DNA of 64,000 nt from Mycolicibacterium sp. lyk4-40-TYG-92 (GCF_030209435.1 NZ_JARVRX010000008.1:46205-110204); one strand, 5' to 3'. Numbered from the stretch's first letter, positions 1 through 8,656 are shown. Program-made: numbers and translations. Notes: generated by a model not told the origin, from the sequence alone.

Positions 1-278
1 TCAGAAACTCCGAGGTGAGAGAGAGCGAGAAGAAAACGTCTCGTCACCGCGGCCAGCGCCCGAGGGTGCGCAAATGCCCGTCCGGCATCGCTGCCAGGAA
101 CGGGTTACGAACTCAGTGGTTCAGGGGGCTGACGGCGTGACCGAAAGCCCCCACCTTGGATGCCTCAGGGCTCGACATGGCGCGAACGCTACTCAAATCA
201 CTCGTCGTCACGCAATCGGATTTCAGCAGCGAACCAGACCACGTCTCGCCGACAGTCGTCCTTGTCGACGGGCCCGAG
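1..278. other. non-coding left edge with one hairpin
   Basis: No reading frame here looks like a real gene. The only structure I see is an inverted repeat at 124-152 (GGGGGCT, 15-nt loop, AGCCCCC), which could serve as a terminator near the 3' end of the helicase gene. It lacks a T-rich tail. By synteny a peptidase gene would be expected further left, but I could not find its C-terminus in the window. Confidence 0.4.
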
Positions 279-2618
279 TCAGAGCTTCTGCACCGGCGCG
301 TGGTTGTGCATCAGTTTGACCCGGCCGGAGCTGCCGAAGTCGATGAGCGACATGGCCGATTCACCGACGCCACTGACCTCCTCGACGCGCCCCAGGCCGT
401 ACTTGTCGTGCGTAACGCGGTCACCCGGCGCGAGCACGACGAGCGGCTTGTTGCGGTTCGGGGCCGGCCGCGTCGGCGACGGACGGCCACCACCCAGACC
501 ACCACCTGATCCGCCCGAGCCGTAGCGGCTGGGCGCCGACAACGACGGCGGCGGCTCGACACGGCGCCAGTCGATCAACTCTTGCGGAATCTCTTGCAGG
601 AAACGCGATTCCGGGTTGAGCATGGGCTGCCCCCACGACGACCGCACCTTGGCGCGGCTGAGGTACAACCGCTGGCGGGCCCGCGTGATACCGACGTAGG
701 CCAGCCGGCGTTCCTCGGACAGCTCGGTGGGATCGCCGAGGGCGCGCATGTGCGGGAACATGCCGTCTTCCCAGCCGGTCACGAACACCACCGGGAACTC
801 GAGGCCCTTTGCGGTGTGCAGCGTCATCATGGTGACGACGCCGTCGCCGCCTTCGGGGATTTCGTCGGCGTCGGCCACCAACGAGACCCGTTCCAGGAAA
901 GCGGCCAACGCTCCGGTGTCGGGGACGTCCTCGTCGAGTTCCTCTTCCTGTAATGCCTGCGCGTTGGCCAGGTCGGTGCTGAATTCGTGTGCGACACTGA
1001 CTAATTCGTTCAGGTTGTCCAGCCGCGCCTGGTCCTGCGGATCGCTGGACGCTTCCAGTTCCCGACGGTAGCCCGTGCGGTCCAGCACCGTCTCGACCAG
1101 GTCGCCCAATTCGCCGTCGAGCCCGCCGCGCAGGCTGTCCATGAGCTCGACGAAGCTGGCGATCGCTTTCTCCGAGCGGGAGTTCAGCATCGGCACCCGG
1201 CCCTCGGCGGCGGCCTGCAGCGCGTCACTGAAGCTGGCGCCGGTGTTCTCGGCGTACACCGCGACACAGGCTTCAGCGCGGTCGCCGATGCCCCGGCGCG
1301 GGGTGTTGAGGATGCGCCGCAGGCTCACCGCGTCGCCCGGGTTGTCCAGCACCCGCAGGTACGCGACGATGTCGCGAATCTCTTTGCGCTCGTAAAAGCG
1401 CATGCCCCCAACGACTTTGTACGGGATCCCGGCCCGGATGAAGATGTCTTCCACCGACCGGGACGAATTGTTGGTGCGGTAGAACACCGCGATGTCGCCG
1501 TAGCTGAACTTGGTGTCGATCCCGCTGCCCCTGGTGGTCAGCGTGTCGATCTCCTCGGCGATGAACCGCGCCTCGTCGTGCTCGTTGTCGGCGACGTAGC
1601 CGACGATCAGCTCGCCCTCGCCCGCATCGGTCCACAGCTTCTTGTCGCGGCGGCCGGCGTTGCGGCTGATGACCCCGTTGGCGGCCGACAGGATGTTCTG
1701 CGTGGAGCGGTAATTCTGTTCCAGCAGAATGGTTTTCGCGTTCGGGAAGTCGCGCTCGAAATCCTCGATGTTGCGGATGGTCGCGCCGCGGAACGCGTAG
1801 ATGGACTGGTCGGCGTCACCCACGACGCACAGTTCGGCCGGCGGGACGTCGTCCGCGCCTTCGGGCGCGTGATGCCCGGCGAGCTCGCGCACCAGCACGT
1901 ACTGGGCGTGGTTGGTGTCCTGGTACTCGTCGACCAGGATGTGCCGGAAGCGCCGCCGGTAGTACTGCGCGATCTGCGGGAAGCTCTGCAGCACAGCGAC
2001 GGTCTCGCCGATCAGGTCGTCGAAGTCCATGGCGTTCGCGGCCCGCAGCCGGCGCTGGTATTCGCCGTAGACCTCGGCGACGATCTTCGGGAGGTCCTCG
2101 TCGGCCTCCGACGCCTCCGAGGCGGCCTGCAGCGGGTCGATCAGTTCGTTCTTCAGGTTCGAGATCGCCGTCGCCAGCATGCGCGGCGAGTACCGCTTGA
2201 CGTCGAGGTTCAGATCCTTGCCGACCATCATCAGCAGCCGGCGCGAATCGTCCGCGTCGTAGATGGAGAAGTTGGAGTTCAGCCCCGGCAGCAGCGAGGC
2301 CTGGTTCCGGAGGATGCGGACGCACGTGGAGTGGAACGTCGACACCCACATGGACTTGGCGCGCGGGCCGATCAACTGGACCACGCGCTCCCGCATCTCG
2401 GCGGCGGCCTTGTTGGTGAACGTGATGGCCAGGATCTGGCCGACGCCGACGTCGCGGTTGGCCAGCAGGTAGGCGATGCGCCGGGTCAGCACCGCCGTCT
2501 TGCCCGAGCCCGCGCCGGCCACGATCAGCAGCGGCGAACCCTCGTGCAGCACAGCTGCACGCTGCTGCGGGTTGAGGCCGTCCAGGAGCTGATCGATGTC
2601 GGGGGCTGTACTCGTCAT
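279..2618 (-). CDS. uvrD1: ATP-dependent DNA helicase UvrD1/PcrA (SF1A)
   Basis: A 779-residue 3'-5' DNA helicase of nucleotide excision and double-strand break repair that works with Ku in mycobacteria. Visible motifs are the Q-motif LNPQQ (15-19), Walker A GAGSGKT (35-41), motif II DEYQD (about 230), motif III GDADQSIYAFRG, motif IV NYRST, and the late helicase motifs TLHTAKGLEF and YVGITRA. The last ~50 residues (GDRVTHDKYGLGRV onward) match the RNA-polymerase-binding tudor-like tail. Cys451 in the 2B domain falls at the number reported for redox-dependent dimerisation of the M. tuberculosis enzyme. The Ser/Gly/Pro-rich stretch before the tail is a linker. The gene is divergent from the chorismate mutase leader, as in M. 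tuberculosis (Rv0949/Rv0948c). Identification is secure. Confidence 0.96.
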   Translation of the reverse strand: MTSTAPDIDQLLDGLNPQQRAAVLHEGSPLLIVAGAGSGKTAVLTRRIAYLLANRDVGVGQILAITFTNKAAAEMRERVVQLIGPRAKSMWVSTFHSTCVRILRNQASLLPGLNSNFSIYDADDSRRLLMMVGKDLNLDVKRYSPRMLATAISNLKNELIDPLQAASEASEADEDLPKIVAEVYGEYQRRLRAANAMDFDDLIGETVAVLQSFPQIAQYYRRRFRHILVDEYQDTNHAQYVLVRELAGHHAPEGADDVPPAELCVVGDADQSIYAFRGATIRNIEDFERDFPNAKTILLEQNYRSTQNILSAANGVISRNAGRRDKKLWTDAGEGELIVGYVADNEHDEARFIAEEIDTLTTRGSGIDTKFSYGDIAVFYRTNNSSRSVEDIFIRAGIPYKVVGGMRFYERKEIRDIVAYLRVLDNPGDAVSLRRILNTPRRGIGDRAEACVAVYAENTGASFSDALQAAAEGRVPMLNSRSEKAIASFVELMDSLRGGLDGELGDLVETVLDRTGYRRELEASSDPQDQARLDNLNELVSVAHEFSTDLANAQALQEEELDEDVPDTGALAAFLERVSLVADADEIPEGGDGVVTMMTLHTAKGLEFPVVFVTGWEDGMFPHMRALGDPTELSEERRLAYVGITRARQRLYLSRAKVRSSWGQPMLNPESRFLQEIPQELIDWRRVEPPPSLSAPSRYGSGGSGGGLGGGRPSPTRPAPNRNKPLVVLAPGDRVTHDKYGLGRVEEVSGVGESAMSLIDFGSSGRVKLMHNHAPVQKL

Positions 2619-2684
2619 ATCAGCTCAAACTTACCGCCGGGGTGTGACAACCCACGCATTTGCCCGGCCGCTTCACACACCTCT

Positions 2685-2714
2685 TTGCGCTGGCACCGGC
2701 CGGGATGGCACACT
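2685..2714 (+). promoter_or_regulatory. possible promoter for the leader peptide transcript
   Basis: TTGCGC (2685-2690), an 18-nt spacer and CACACT (2709-2714) lie so that transcription would start near 2721, the GTG of the leader peptide, giving a leaderless transcript of a kind common in mycobacteria. Both hexamers are weak matches, so this is positional inference. Confidence 0.3.
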
Positions 2715-2720
2715 CGGAAC

Positions 2721-2780
2721 GTGCTCAATGCGCAGCAGCGATTTTTCTACGGGTACCGGACGCCGGTACCCGGGGTTTAG
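2721..2780 (+). CDS. aromatic-rich leader peptide upstream of chorismate mutase
   Basis: A 19-codon frame starting GTG and ending TAG reads (M)LNAQQRFFYGYRTPVPGV. Four of five consecutive codons (2742-2756: TTT TTC TAC GGG TAC) specify Phe, Phe, Tyr and Tyr, the end products of the pathway whose branch-point enzyme is encoded just downstream. This is the hallmark of a ribosome-mediated attenuator leader. No Shine-Dalgarno is evident, but a leaderless start at 2721 is plausible. The aromatic codons end next to a strong hairpin whose 5' arm begins at 2750-2751. Function is inferred from codon content and RNA structure. Confidence 0.65.
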   Translation: MLNAQQRFFYGYRTPVPGV

Positions 2781-2834
2781 CTGCTTCCCTTCAGCCCCGT
2801 GGTCCGCATCCGGATCCGGGGCTCGTTTGTTGTG
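2750..2834 (+). promoter_or_regulatory. transcription attenuator of the chorismate mutase gene
   Basis: Three competing structures can be drawn. (1) Pause hairpin: CGGGTACCGG (2750-2759) pairs with CCGGTACCCG (2763-2772) over a 3-nt loop and overlaps the end of the leader peptide. (2) Antiterminator: CGGG (2771-2774) with CCCG (2796-2799) and GCTG (2780-2783) with CAGC (2792-2795). (3) Terminator: AGCCCCG plus GGTCCG (2793-2806, one bulged T) pairs with CGGATC plus CGGGGCT (2811-2823) over a 4-nt loop, followed by CGTTTGTTGTG. A ribosome stalled on the Phe/Tyr codons would block structure 1, allow structure 2 and prevent the terminator. The arrangement resembles classical pheA/trp attenuators. 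Confidence 0.65.
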
Positions 2835-2850
2835 TGAGGCCTGAATTCGG

Positions 2851-3144
2851 ATGACACCAGAATCACCCAACAGCGAGGAAACCATGTCGACCGAAACCGA
2901 ACTCCCCAACATCGACGAGCTCCGCCTGGAGATCGACGAGCTCGACGCCACCATCCTGGCGGCCGTCGCCCGTCGCACCGAGGTCTCCAAGATGATCGGC
3001 AAGGCCCGGATGGCCTCCGGCGGCACCCGGCTGGTGCACAGCCGCGAGATGAAGGTCATCGAGCGCTACAGCGAGCTGGGACCCGAGGGCAAAGACCTCG
3101 CCATGCTGCTGCTGCGTCTGGGCCGCGGTCGCCTCGGCCACTGA
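2851..3144 (+). CDS. aroQ: chorismate mutase (AroQ-delta, intracellular)
   Basis: A 97-residue all-helical chorismate mutase that converts chorismate to prephenate for Phe and Tyr synthesis. The segment from SKMIGKARMASGG to the C-terminal LLRLGRGRLGH is nearly identical to my recollection of M. tuberculosis Rv0948c, whose C-terminal RLGH tail matters for activation by DAHP synthase. The start is ambiguous: ATG 2851 (GAGG 11 nt upstream) or ATG 2884 (GAGGAA ending 3 nt upstream, giving 86 aa). The longer form is listed. The gene lies directly behind the attenuator described above, so expression should respond to charged tRNA-Phe and tRNA-Tyr. Confidence 0.93.
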   Translation: MTPESPNSEETMSTETELPNIDELRLEIDELDATILAAVARRTEVSKMIGKARMASGGTRLVHSREMKVIERYSELGPEGKDLAMLLLRLGRGRLGH

Positions 3145-3161
3145 CGCCAGCGGCTACGGGG

Positions 3162-4610
3162 TCACGGCGTCAGGGCGATGTACTTGGTGTCGAGGTACTC
3201 CTCGATGCCTTCGGTGCCGCCCTCGCGGCCGAATCCTGACGACTTCACCCCGCCGAACGGCGCCGCCGGATCCGAGATGACGCCCCGGTTGACACCGACC
3301 ATGCCGGACTCCAGCGCCTCGGACACCCGCAGCGCCCGGTCCAGCGACTGCGTGTAGATGTAAGCGGCCAGCCCGTACTCGGTGTCGTTCGCCGCGGCGA
3401 TCGCCTCGTCCTCGGTATCGAAACCCGTCACCGGTGCGACGGGCCCGAACACCTCTTCTCTGAGGATGCGGGCGTCGGCGGGCACATCCGCCAGGACCGT
3501 GGCGGGATAGAAGTACCCCGGACCACCCGGGGCCGTGCCGCCGACGGCCACGGTCGCGCCGCGCGACACCGCGTCGGACACGAGGTCGGTGACGGTGCCG
3601 ACGTGATTGGCGTTGATCAGCGGCCCGAGCGTCGCGTTCTCGTCCAGGCCGTTGCCGAGCGTGAACTCGCTCATCCGCTGCACCAGTTTCGTGGTGAACT
3701 CCTCGCGCACCGAGTTGGCGACGTGGAAGCGGTTGGCCGCCGTGCACGCCTCGCCGCCGTTGCGCATCTTGGCGAGGATCGCACCGTCGACCGCGGCATC
3801 GATGTCGGCGTCGTCGAACACCACGAACGGCGCATTGCCGCCGAGTTCCATCGACATCCGCAGCAGCTTCTCGCCTCCCTGCTGCACCAGCGCCCGGCCG
3901 ACGCCCGTCGACCCGGTGAACGTCAGCTTGCGCAGCCGGCCGTCGTTCATGAGCGCGGCGGTCAACTCGCCCGGACTGGTGGTCGGCAGCACGGACAGCA
4001 CGCCCTTGGGCAGGCCGGCGTCGGCCATCAGTTTGGCCAGCAGCAGCATGGTCAGCGGGGTTTCCGCGGCGGGCTTGACCAGCATGGTGCAGCCGGCTGC
4101 CAGCGCCGGGCCGATCTTGCGGGTACCCATGGCCAGCGGGAAGTTCCACGGCGTCACCGCGTAGCAGGGGCCGACGGGCGACTTGGTGACGAGGATGCGC
4201 CCGGTCCCGGCCGGGCTCGGGGTGTAGCGGCCGCCGATGCGCACGGCCTCTTCGGCGAACCAGCGGAAGAACTCGGCGCCGTATTTGACCTCGCCGCGAC
4301 TCTCGGCGAGCACCTTGCCCATCTCGAGCGTCATCAGCGTGGCGACGTCCTCGGCGCGGGCGGTGATGGTGTCGAACACCGACCGCAGAATCTCGCCACG
4401 CTCGCGCGCCGGGGTTGCCGCCCACTCCTTCTCGACGGCCGCCGCGGCATCGAGTGCGGCGATGCCGTCCTGCGGCGTGGCGTCGGCGACGCGGGCGATG
4501 ACGTCCTCGGTGGCCGGGTTGAGCACTTCGAACGTGGATTGACCGGCGCGCTCCTCACCGCCGATCCAGAGGCCAGTTGGGACAGACGACAGCAGCGCGG
4601 CGATGTCCAT
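3162..4610 (-). CDS. NAD(P)-dependent aldehyde dehydrogenase, succinate-semialdehyde dehydrogenase-like
   Basis: A 482-residue aldehyde dehydrogenase with the full catalytic set: Asn156 in TPWNFP, Lys179 in MLVKP, the cofactor-loop FTGSTGVG, Glu255 in MELGGN and the nucleophile Cys289 in GGEACTAANR. The EACTAANRF context and overall length fit the GabD/SSADH subgroup, which oxidises succinate semialdehyde to succinate, but substrate cannot be fixed from sequence. It is convergent with chorismate mutase (17-nt gap) and divergent from pgi (50 nt), and is an insertion relative to the gene order I recall for M. tuberculosis. Confidence 0.85.
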   Translation of the reverse strand: MDIAALLSSVPTGLWIGGEERAGQSTFEVLNPATEDVIARVADATPQDGIAALDAAAAVEKEWAATPARERGEILRSVFDTITARAEDVATLMTLEMGKVLAESRGEVKYGAEFFRWFAEEAVRIGGRYTPSPAGTGRILVTKSPVGPCYAVTPWNFPLAMGTRKIGPALAAGCTMLVKPAAETPLTMLLLAKLMADAGLPKGVLSVLPTTSPGELTAALMNDGRLRKLTFTGSTGVGRALVQQGGEKLLRMSMELGGNAPFVVFDDADIDAAVDGAILAKMRNGGEACTAANRFHVANSVREEFTTKLVQRMSEFTLGNGLDENATLGPLINANHVGTVTDLVSDAVSRGATVAVGGTAPGGPGYFYPATVLADVPADARILREEVFGPVAPVTGFDTEDEAIAAANDTEYGLAAYIYTQSLDRALRVSEALESGMVGVNRGVISDPAAPFGGVKSSGFGREGGTEGIEEYLDTKYIALTP

Positions 4611-4660
4611 ACACCCATCATGTACGGCGGCGTTTCCTACGTCACACTAGGGTTTGAAGC

Positions 4661-6325
4661 ATGGCTGATCACACTCCCGCTGCCGACATCTCGACCACCA
4701 CAGCCTGGAAGGCGCTCACCGCGCACCATGCCGCGGTCGAGGCGACGACGCTGCGCGACTTGTTCGCCGACGACCCGGACCGCGGCCGGGAGCTGACGCT
4801 GACCGTCGGTGACCTGTACATCGACTACAGCAAGCACCGCGTGACCAGAGAAACCCTTGCGCTGCTGCTCGATCTGGCCCGGGCGGCCGGGCTGGAAGAG
4901 CGGCGCGACGCCATGTTCGCCGGTCAGCACATCAACACCTCCGAGGACCGGGCTGTGCTGCACACGGCACTGCGGTTGCCCCGCGGCGCCGCGCTGGTGG
5001 TCGACGGCCAGGACGTGGTCGCCGACGTGCACTCGGTGCTCGACGAAATGGGCACCTTCACCGACCGGCTGCGCAGCGGCGAGTGGACCGGGGCCACCGG
5101 CGAGCGCATCACGACCGTCGTCAACATCGGTATCGGCGGCTCCGATCTGGGCCCGGTGATGGTCGATCAGGCCCTGCGCCACTACGCCGACGCGGGCATC
5201 TCGGCCCGGTTCGTGTCGAACGTCGACCCGGCCGACCTGGTGGCCAAACTCGACGGACTCGAGCCTGCCACAACGCTTTTCATCGTCGCCTCCAAGACGT
5301 TCTCCACCCTGGAGACGTTGACGAACGCCACTGCCGCCCGGCGGTGGCTCGTCGCCGCGCTGGGTGAGGACGCCGTCGCCAAGCACTTCGTCGCGGTGTC
5401 CACCAACGCAAAGCTGGTGTCCGAGTTCGGAATCGACACCGCGAACATGTTCGGCTTCTGGGACTGGGTCGGCGGCCGCTACTCGGTGGACAGCGCCATC
5501 GGGCTCTCGGTGATGGCCGTCATCGGCAAGGAACGGTTCGGCGAATTCCTCGCCGGCTTCCACCTGGTCGACGAGCACTTCCGCACCGCACCGCTGGAAG
5601 CGAATGCGCCTGTCCTGCTTGGCCTGATCGGGCTGTGGTACTCGGATTTCTTTGGCGCACAAGCGCGTGCGGTGCTCCCCTACTCGAACGACCTCGCCCG
5701 GTTCGCGGCCTACCTGCAGCAGCTGACCATGGAGTCCAATGGCAAGTCGGTCCGTGCCGACGGTACCCCGGTGAGCACCGACACCGGCGAAATCTTCTGG
5801 GGTGAGCCGGGAACCAACGGCCAGCACGCCTTCTACCAGCTGCTGCACCAGGGCACCCGGCTGGTACCGGCCGACTTCATCGGCTTCAGCGAGCCCACCG
5901 ACGACCTGCCCACCGCCGACGGCACCGGCAGCATGCACGACCTGCTGATGAGCAACTTCTTCGCCCAGACGCAGGTGCTCGCCTTCGGCAAGACCGCCGA
6001 GGAAATTGCCGCCGAAGGCACCCCGGCCGACGTCGTCCCCCACAAGGTGATGCCCGGAAACCGGCCCACCACTTCGATTCTGGCGACCAAGCTGACGCCG
6101 TCGGTGGTCGGCCAGCTCATCGCGCTGTACGAGCACCAGGTCTTCACCGAGGGCGTCATCTGGGGCATCGACTCGTTCGATCAGTGGGGTGTGGAGCTCG
6201 GCAAGACGCAGGCCAAGGCCCTGCTGCCGGTCATCACGTCCGACGCCTCACCTGCCCCGCAGTCCGACAGCTCGACCGACGCCCTGGTGCGCCGCTACCG
6301 GGCCGAGCGCGGCCGCACCGCTTAA
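4661..6325 (+). CDS. pgi: glucose-6-phosphate isomerase
   Basis: A 554-residue cytosolic isomerase interconverting glucose-6-phosphate and fructose-6-phosphate, of normal family length. Family signatures are visible: [10 protein letters not shown] near 150, the FVSNVDP stretch, [30 protein letters not shown] with the active-site Gln-His, and [21 protein letters not shown] sequence near the C-terminus (here [17 protein letters not shown]). Start at ATG 4661 follows a short divergent promoter region. It corresponds in position to Rv0946c. A long inverted repeat acts as its terminator. Confidence 0.97.
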   Translation: MADHTPAADISTTTAWKALTAHHAAVEATTLRDLFADDPDRGRELTLTVGDLYIDYSKHRVTRETLALLLDLARAAGLEERRDAMFAGQHINTSEDRAVLHTALRLPRGAALVVDGQDVVADVHSVLDEMGTFTDRLRSGEWTGATGERITTVVNIGIGGSDLGPVMVDQALRHYADAGISARFVSNVDPADLVAKLDGLEPATTLFIVASKTFSTLETLTNATAARRWLVAALGEDAVAKHFVAVSTNAKLVSEFGIDTANMFGFWDWVGGRYSVDSAIGLSVMAVIGKERFGEFLAGFHLVDEHFRTAPLEANAPVLLGLIGLWYSDFFGAQARAVLPYSNDLARFAAYLQQLTMESNGKSVRADGTPVSTDTGEIFWGEPGTNGQHAFYQLLHQGTRLVPADFIGFSEPTDDLPTADGTGSMHDLLMSNFFAQTQVLAFGKTAEEIAAEGTPADVVPHKVMPGNRPTTSILATKLTPSVVGQLIALYEHQVFTEGVIWGIDSFDQWGVELGKTQAKALLPVITSDASPAPQSDSSTDALVRRYRAERGRTA

Positions 6326-6328
6326 CCC

Positions 6329-6387
6329 GCGAGCAGACGTAAAACTGCCGATTTCCAACGAAATTGGACAGTTTTGCGTCTGCTCGC
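6329..6387. terminator. bidirectional long hairpin between pgi and the SDR gene
   Basis: GCGAGCAGACG(T)AAAACTG at 6329-6347 pairs with CAGTTTTGCGTCTGCTCGC at 6369-6387, a 19-bp stem with a single G-U pair. The loop itself folds again (ATTTC with GAAAT). It fills the gap between two convergent stop codons and has A/T tracts on both strands, so it can terminate transcription from both sides. Similar GCAGACG-AAAA arms may be a dispersed repeat family. Confidence 0.75.
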
Positions 6388-6395
6388 AGAGGAAC

Positions 6396-7145
6396 TCACG
6401 CGAAGTACTTGGTGAAGCGCGGCGGGACGAGTTTCATCACCTCGACCAGCGGCCACCACGGCCAGCCGGGGACGACGGCGCGGCCCTTCTCCTTCTCGAT
6501 GGCGTCGACCATGGCCTTCACGCCGGTCTCGTTGTCGACCATGAGCATGGTCGAGTTGGATTTGGCGGTCATCTCGGACTCGATGTAGCCGGGCTCCAGG
6601 ACGGTGACCTTGATGGGGCCGGATGCGTACTCGGCGCGCAATGACTCCCCGAGCGACGTCACGCCGGCCTTGCTCGCAGCGTAGGCGGCCTTGTATCCGG
6701 GCACGCCGACGTTGCCCAGCACCGAGGACACCAGGACCAGGTGGCCCCGGCCCGCGGCCTTGAACATCTCCAACGCCGTTTCGATCTGCACCAGTGCGGC
6801 AACGAGATTGGTCTCGATGGTGGCCTTGTTGGCCCACAGCTTGCCGCCACCAAGCGGGTAACCCTTGCCGATGCCGGCGTTGACTATGACGCAGTCGATG
6901 CCGCCGAGCTGGTCGGACAGCTCCTCGAACACCTTGGGCACCTGGTCGTGGTCGTTGACGTCCAGCGCCGCGATGGCCACGGTCACCCCGGGGTACTGTG
7001 CCGTCAGTTCGGCCTTCAGCTCTTCGAGGTTGTCCAGCCGGCGGGCGCACAGTGCCAGGTCGCGGCCTTTGGCGGCGAACTGCCGGGCCATGCCGGCGCC
7101 CAGGCCCGAGCTCGCGCCGGTGATGAGGATTTTCTGCCGAGTCAT
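6396..7145 (-). CDS. short-chain dehydrogenase/reductase (Rv0945-like)
   Basis: A 249-residue classical SDR. The N-terminal cofactor loop is TGASSGLG (Rossmann TGxxxGxG), NAG appears near 88, the catalytic Ser lies in LVSSVLGN and the Tyr/Lys pair in YAASKAG. The C-terminal tail rich in Trp and Pro (VVPGWPWWPL) is typical of mycobacterial SDRs of this clade and may be a membrane-associating end. ATG at 7145 gives the expected MTRQKILITGASSG start. It is convergent with pgi, as in M. tuberculosis. Substrate unknown. Confidence 0.88.
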   Translation of the reverse strand: MTRQKILITGASSGLGAGMARQFAAKGRDLALCARRLDNLEELKAELTAQYPGVTVAIAALDVNDHDQVPKVFEELSDQLGGIDCVIVNAGIGKGYPLGGGKLWANKATIETNLVAALVQIETALEMFKAAGRGHLVLVSSVLGNVGVPGYKAAYAASKAGVTSLGESLRAEYASGPIKVTVLEPGYIESEMTAKSNSTMLMVDNETGVKAMVDAIEKEKGRAVVPGWPWWPLVEVMKLVPPRFTKYFA

Positions 7146-7205
7146 GCCTGCAGCGTAACGAACTCGACACCTGTCAAGAAAGGCCGGATGATGCAGGATC
7201 GAGGG

Positions 7206-7751
7206 ATGAAGCTCGCCCCTCTGTTGGTCGCCGTACTTGGCATGACGGCGGTGCCCCTCGCCCACGCCGACGACGATGCGCTCTTCCGGTTGGTCGACAC
7301 CGCGGCCCAGCGGCTGCAGACCGCCGATCCCGTGGCGGCAGTCAAGTGGATCACCGGCGGTTCGATCGAGGATCCCGTGCGCGTCGGCCAGGTGCTGAAG
7401 GCAGTCGGCGCCCAGGCCACAGCGTCGGGCGCCGACCCGGTGTTCGTCCAAAAGGTGTTCACCGACCAGATTCACGCCACCGAGGGCATCGAGTACCTGC
7501 GGTTCAGCCAGTGGAAGTTCGATCCGGCCGCGGCGCCGACCACTGCCCCCGACCTGTCCGAATCACGCACGGCGATAGACGGTTTCAATCGCACCATGGT
7601 CGCCGAGCTGGCGGCACAACAAGGCGTCCTGCACGGCCCGGGCTGCGCTGCCGCGGTCGACGCGGCCCGCACGCGGGTAACCACGAGTCGGCAACTCGAT
7701 CCGCTGTACCAGCAGGCACTGGTGACCGCGACCAGCAGCTACTGCGGCTGA
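7206..7751 (+). CDS. secreted chorismate mutase (AroQ-gamma)
   Basis: A 181-residue protein with a signal peptide (MKLAPLLVAVLGMTAVPLAHA, cleavage after AHA) followed by a helical domain resembling the exported M. tuberculosis enzyme Rv1885c: LVDTAAQRL, ADPVAAVKW, a DDQI-like FTDQIHATEGIEYLRFSQWK segment and the closing LYQQALVTATSSYC. Two cysteines (GPGCAA and SSYC) sit where the known enzyme forms a disulphide. Start ATG 7206 has AGGA at 7194-7197; the upstream ATGs at 7188 and 7191 would add residues before the signal. The exported enzyme's role is unclear. It ends 1 nt from the convergent glycosylase gene. Confidence 0.9.
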   Translation: MKLAPLLVAVLGMTAVPLAHADDDALFRLVDTAAQRLQTADPVAAVKWITGGSIEDPVRVGQVLKAVGAQATASGADPVFVQKVFTDQIHATEGIEYLRFSQWKFDPAAAPTTAPDLSESRTAIDGFNRTMVAELAAQQGVLHGPGCAAAVDAARTRVTTSRQLDPLYQQALVTATSSYCG

Positions 7752-7752
7752 A

Positions 7753-8616
7753 TCACTTGAGCAGCTTGGACATTCGCCGGTCGGCCAGAATCTTGCCGCC
7801 GGTCTGGCACGTCGGGCAGTACTGAAAAGACTTGTCGGCAAAGGACACTTCACGGACGGTGTCGCCGCAGACCGGGCACGGTAGCCCGGTGCGGGCGTGG
7901 ACGCGGAGCCCAGAGCGCTTCTCCCCCTTGAGAGTTGCCGCCCCCTGTCCGACACTGCGGGTCACCGCATCGGTGAGCACCGAGATCATCGCCTCGTGCA
8001 GCGCGCCGAGTTGCTCGGCCGTCAGCTTGCCCGCGGTCGCGAACGGCGAAAGCTTGGCCACATGCAGGATTTCGTCGCTGTAGGCGTTTCCGATCCCGGC
8101 GATCACCCGCTGGTCGGTGATGACGTTCTTGATCCGGCCGGTGTTGCCGGCCAGCACCGCCCCCAGTTCTGCCGGCCCGAGCGACAGCGCGTCCGGCCCC
8201 AGCGAGGCGATCTGCGGCACGGCCAGTGGATCTTTCACGAGCCACACCGCCAGCCGCTTCTGGGTTCCCGCCTCGGTGAGGTCGAAACCCGGTGCCTCGC
8301 CCGGCTTTCCGAGATGCACCCGCAGCGCGATCGGCCCCTTGCCCGGATTCAGCGGTGCGGCCGCCAGCTTCTCCGACCAGCGCAGCCACCCCGCCCGTGA
8401 CAGGTGGGTGATCAGGTGCAGGTCGCCGACCTGCAGCCCGAGGTACTTGCCCCAGCGGTTGGCGCCCGTCACCTCCTGGCCGTACAGCGCCGTCGGCGGC
8501 GGGTCGAAGGTCTTGAGCACGGACAGAGCGGAGACGTCGACGCGTCCCACCGGCAGTCCGACCGCATGGCGACGCAGGTGATCGGCGAGCGCCTCGACCT
8601 CGGGAAGTTCCGGCAT
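7753..8616 (-). CDS. Fpg/Nei family DNA glycosylase (full-length Rv0944-like)
   Basis: A 287-residue base-excision repair glycosylase. It keeps the catalytic N-terminus (Pro2, Glu3 in MPELPEVE), a Lys in the N-domain, the H2TH helix region (IAGIGNAYSDEIL) and a C-terminal zinc finger CPVCG...YCPTC. Both halves are present, whereas the M. tuberculosis counterpart Rv0944 is, as I recall, only about half this length. It starts at ATG 8616, 40 bp from the divergent transporter gene. Whether it acts on oxidised purines (Fpg) or pyrimidines (Nei) cannot be told. Confidence 0.9.
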   Translation of the reverse strand: MPELPEVEALADHLRRHAVGLPVGRVDVSALSVLKTFDPPPTALYGQEVTGANRWGKYLGLQVGDLHLITHLSRAGWLRWSEKLAAAPLNPGKGPIALRVHLGKPGEAPGFDLTEAGTQKRLAVWLVKDPLAVPQIASLGPDALSLGPAELGAVLAGNTGRIKNVITDQRVIAGIGNAYSDEILHVAKLSPFATAGKLTAEQLGALHEAMISVLTDAVTRSVGQGAATLKGEKRSGLRVHARTGLPCPVCGDTVREVSFADKSFQYCPTCQTGGKILADRRMSKLLK

Positions 8617-8656
8617 GGGTTCAGGCTAGCGACTGGACGTACCGCATGCTGTACAC

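Noticed and set aside
4637..6136. Long open frame (499 codons) antisense to pgi
   Set aside because: It mirrors the pgi codons, has low-complexity His/Gly/Val-rich composition and no family match; high-GC genes commonly create such frames.
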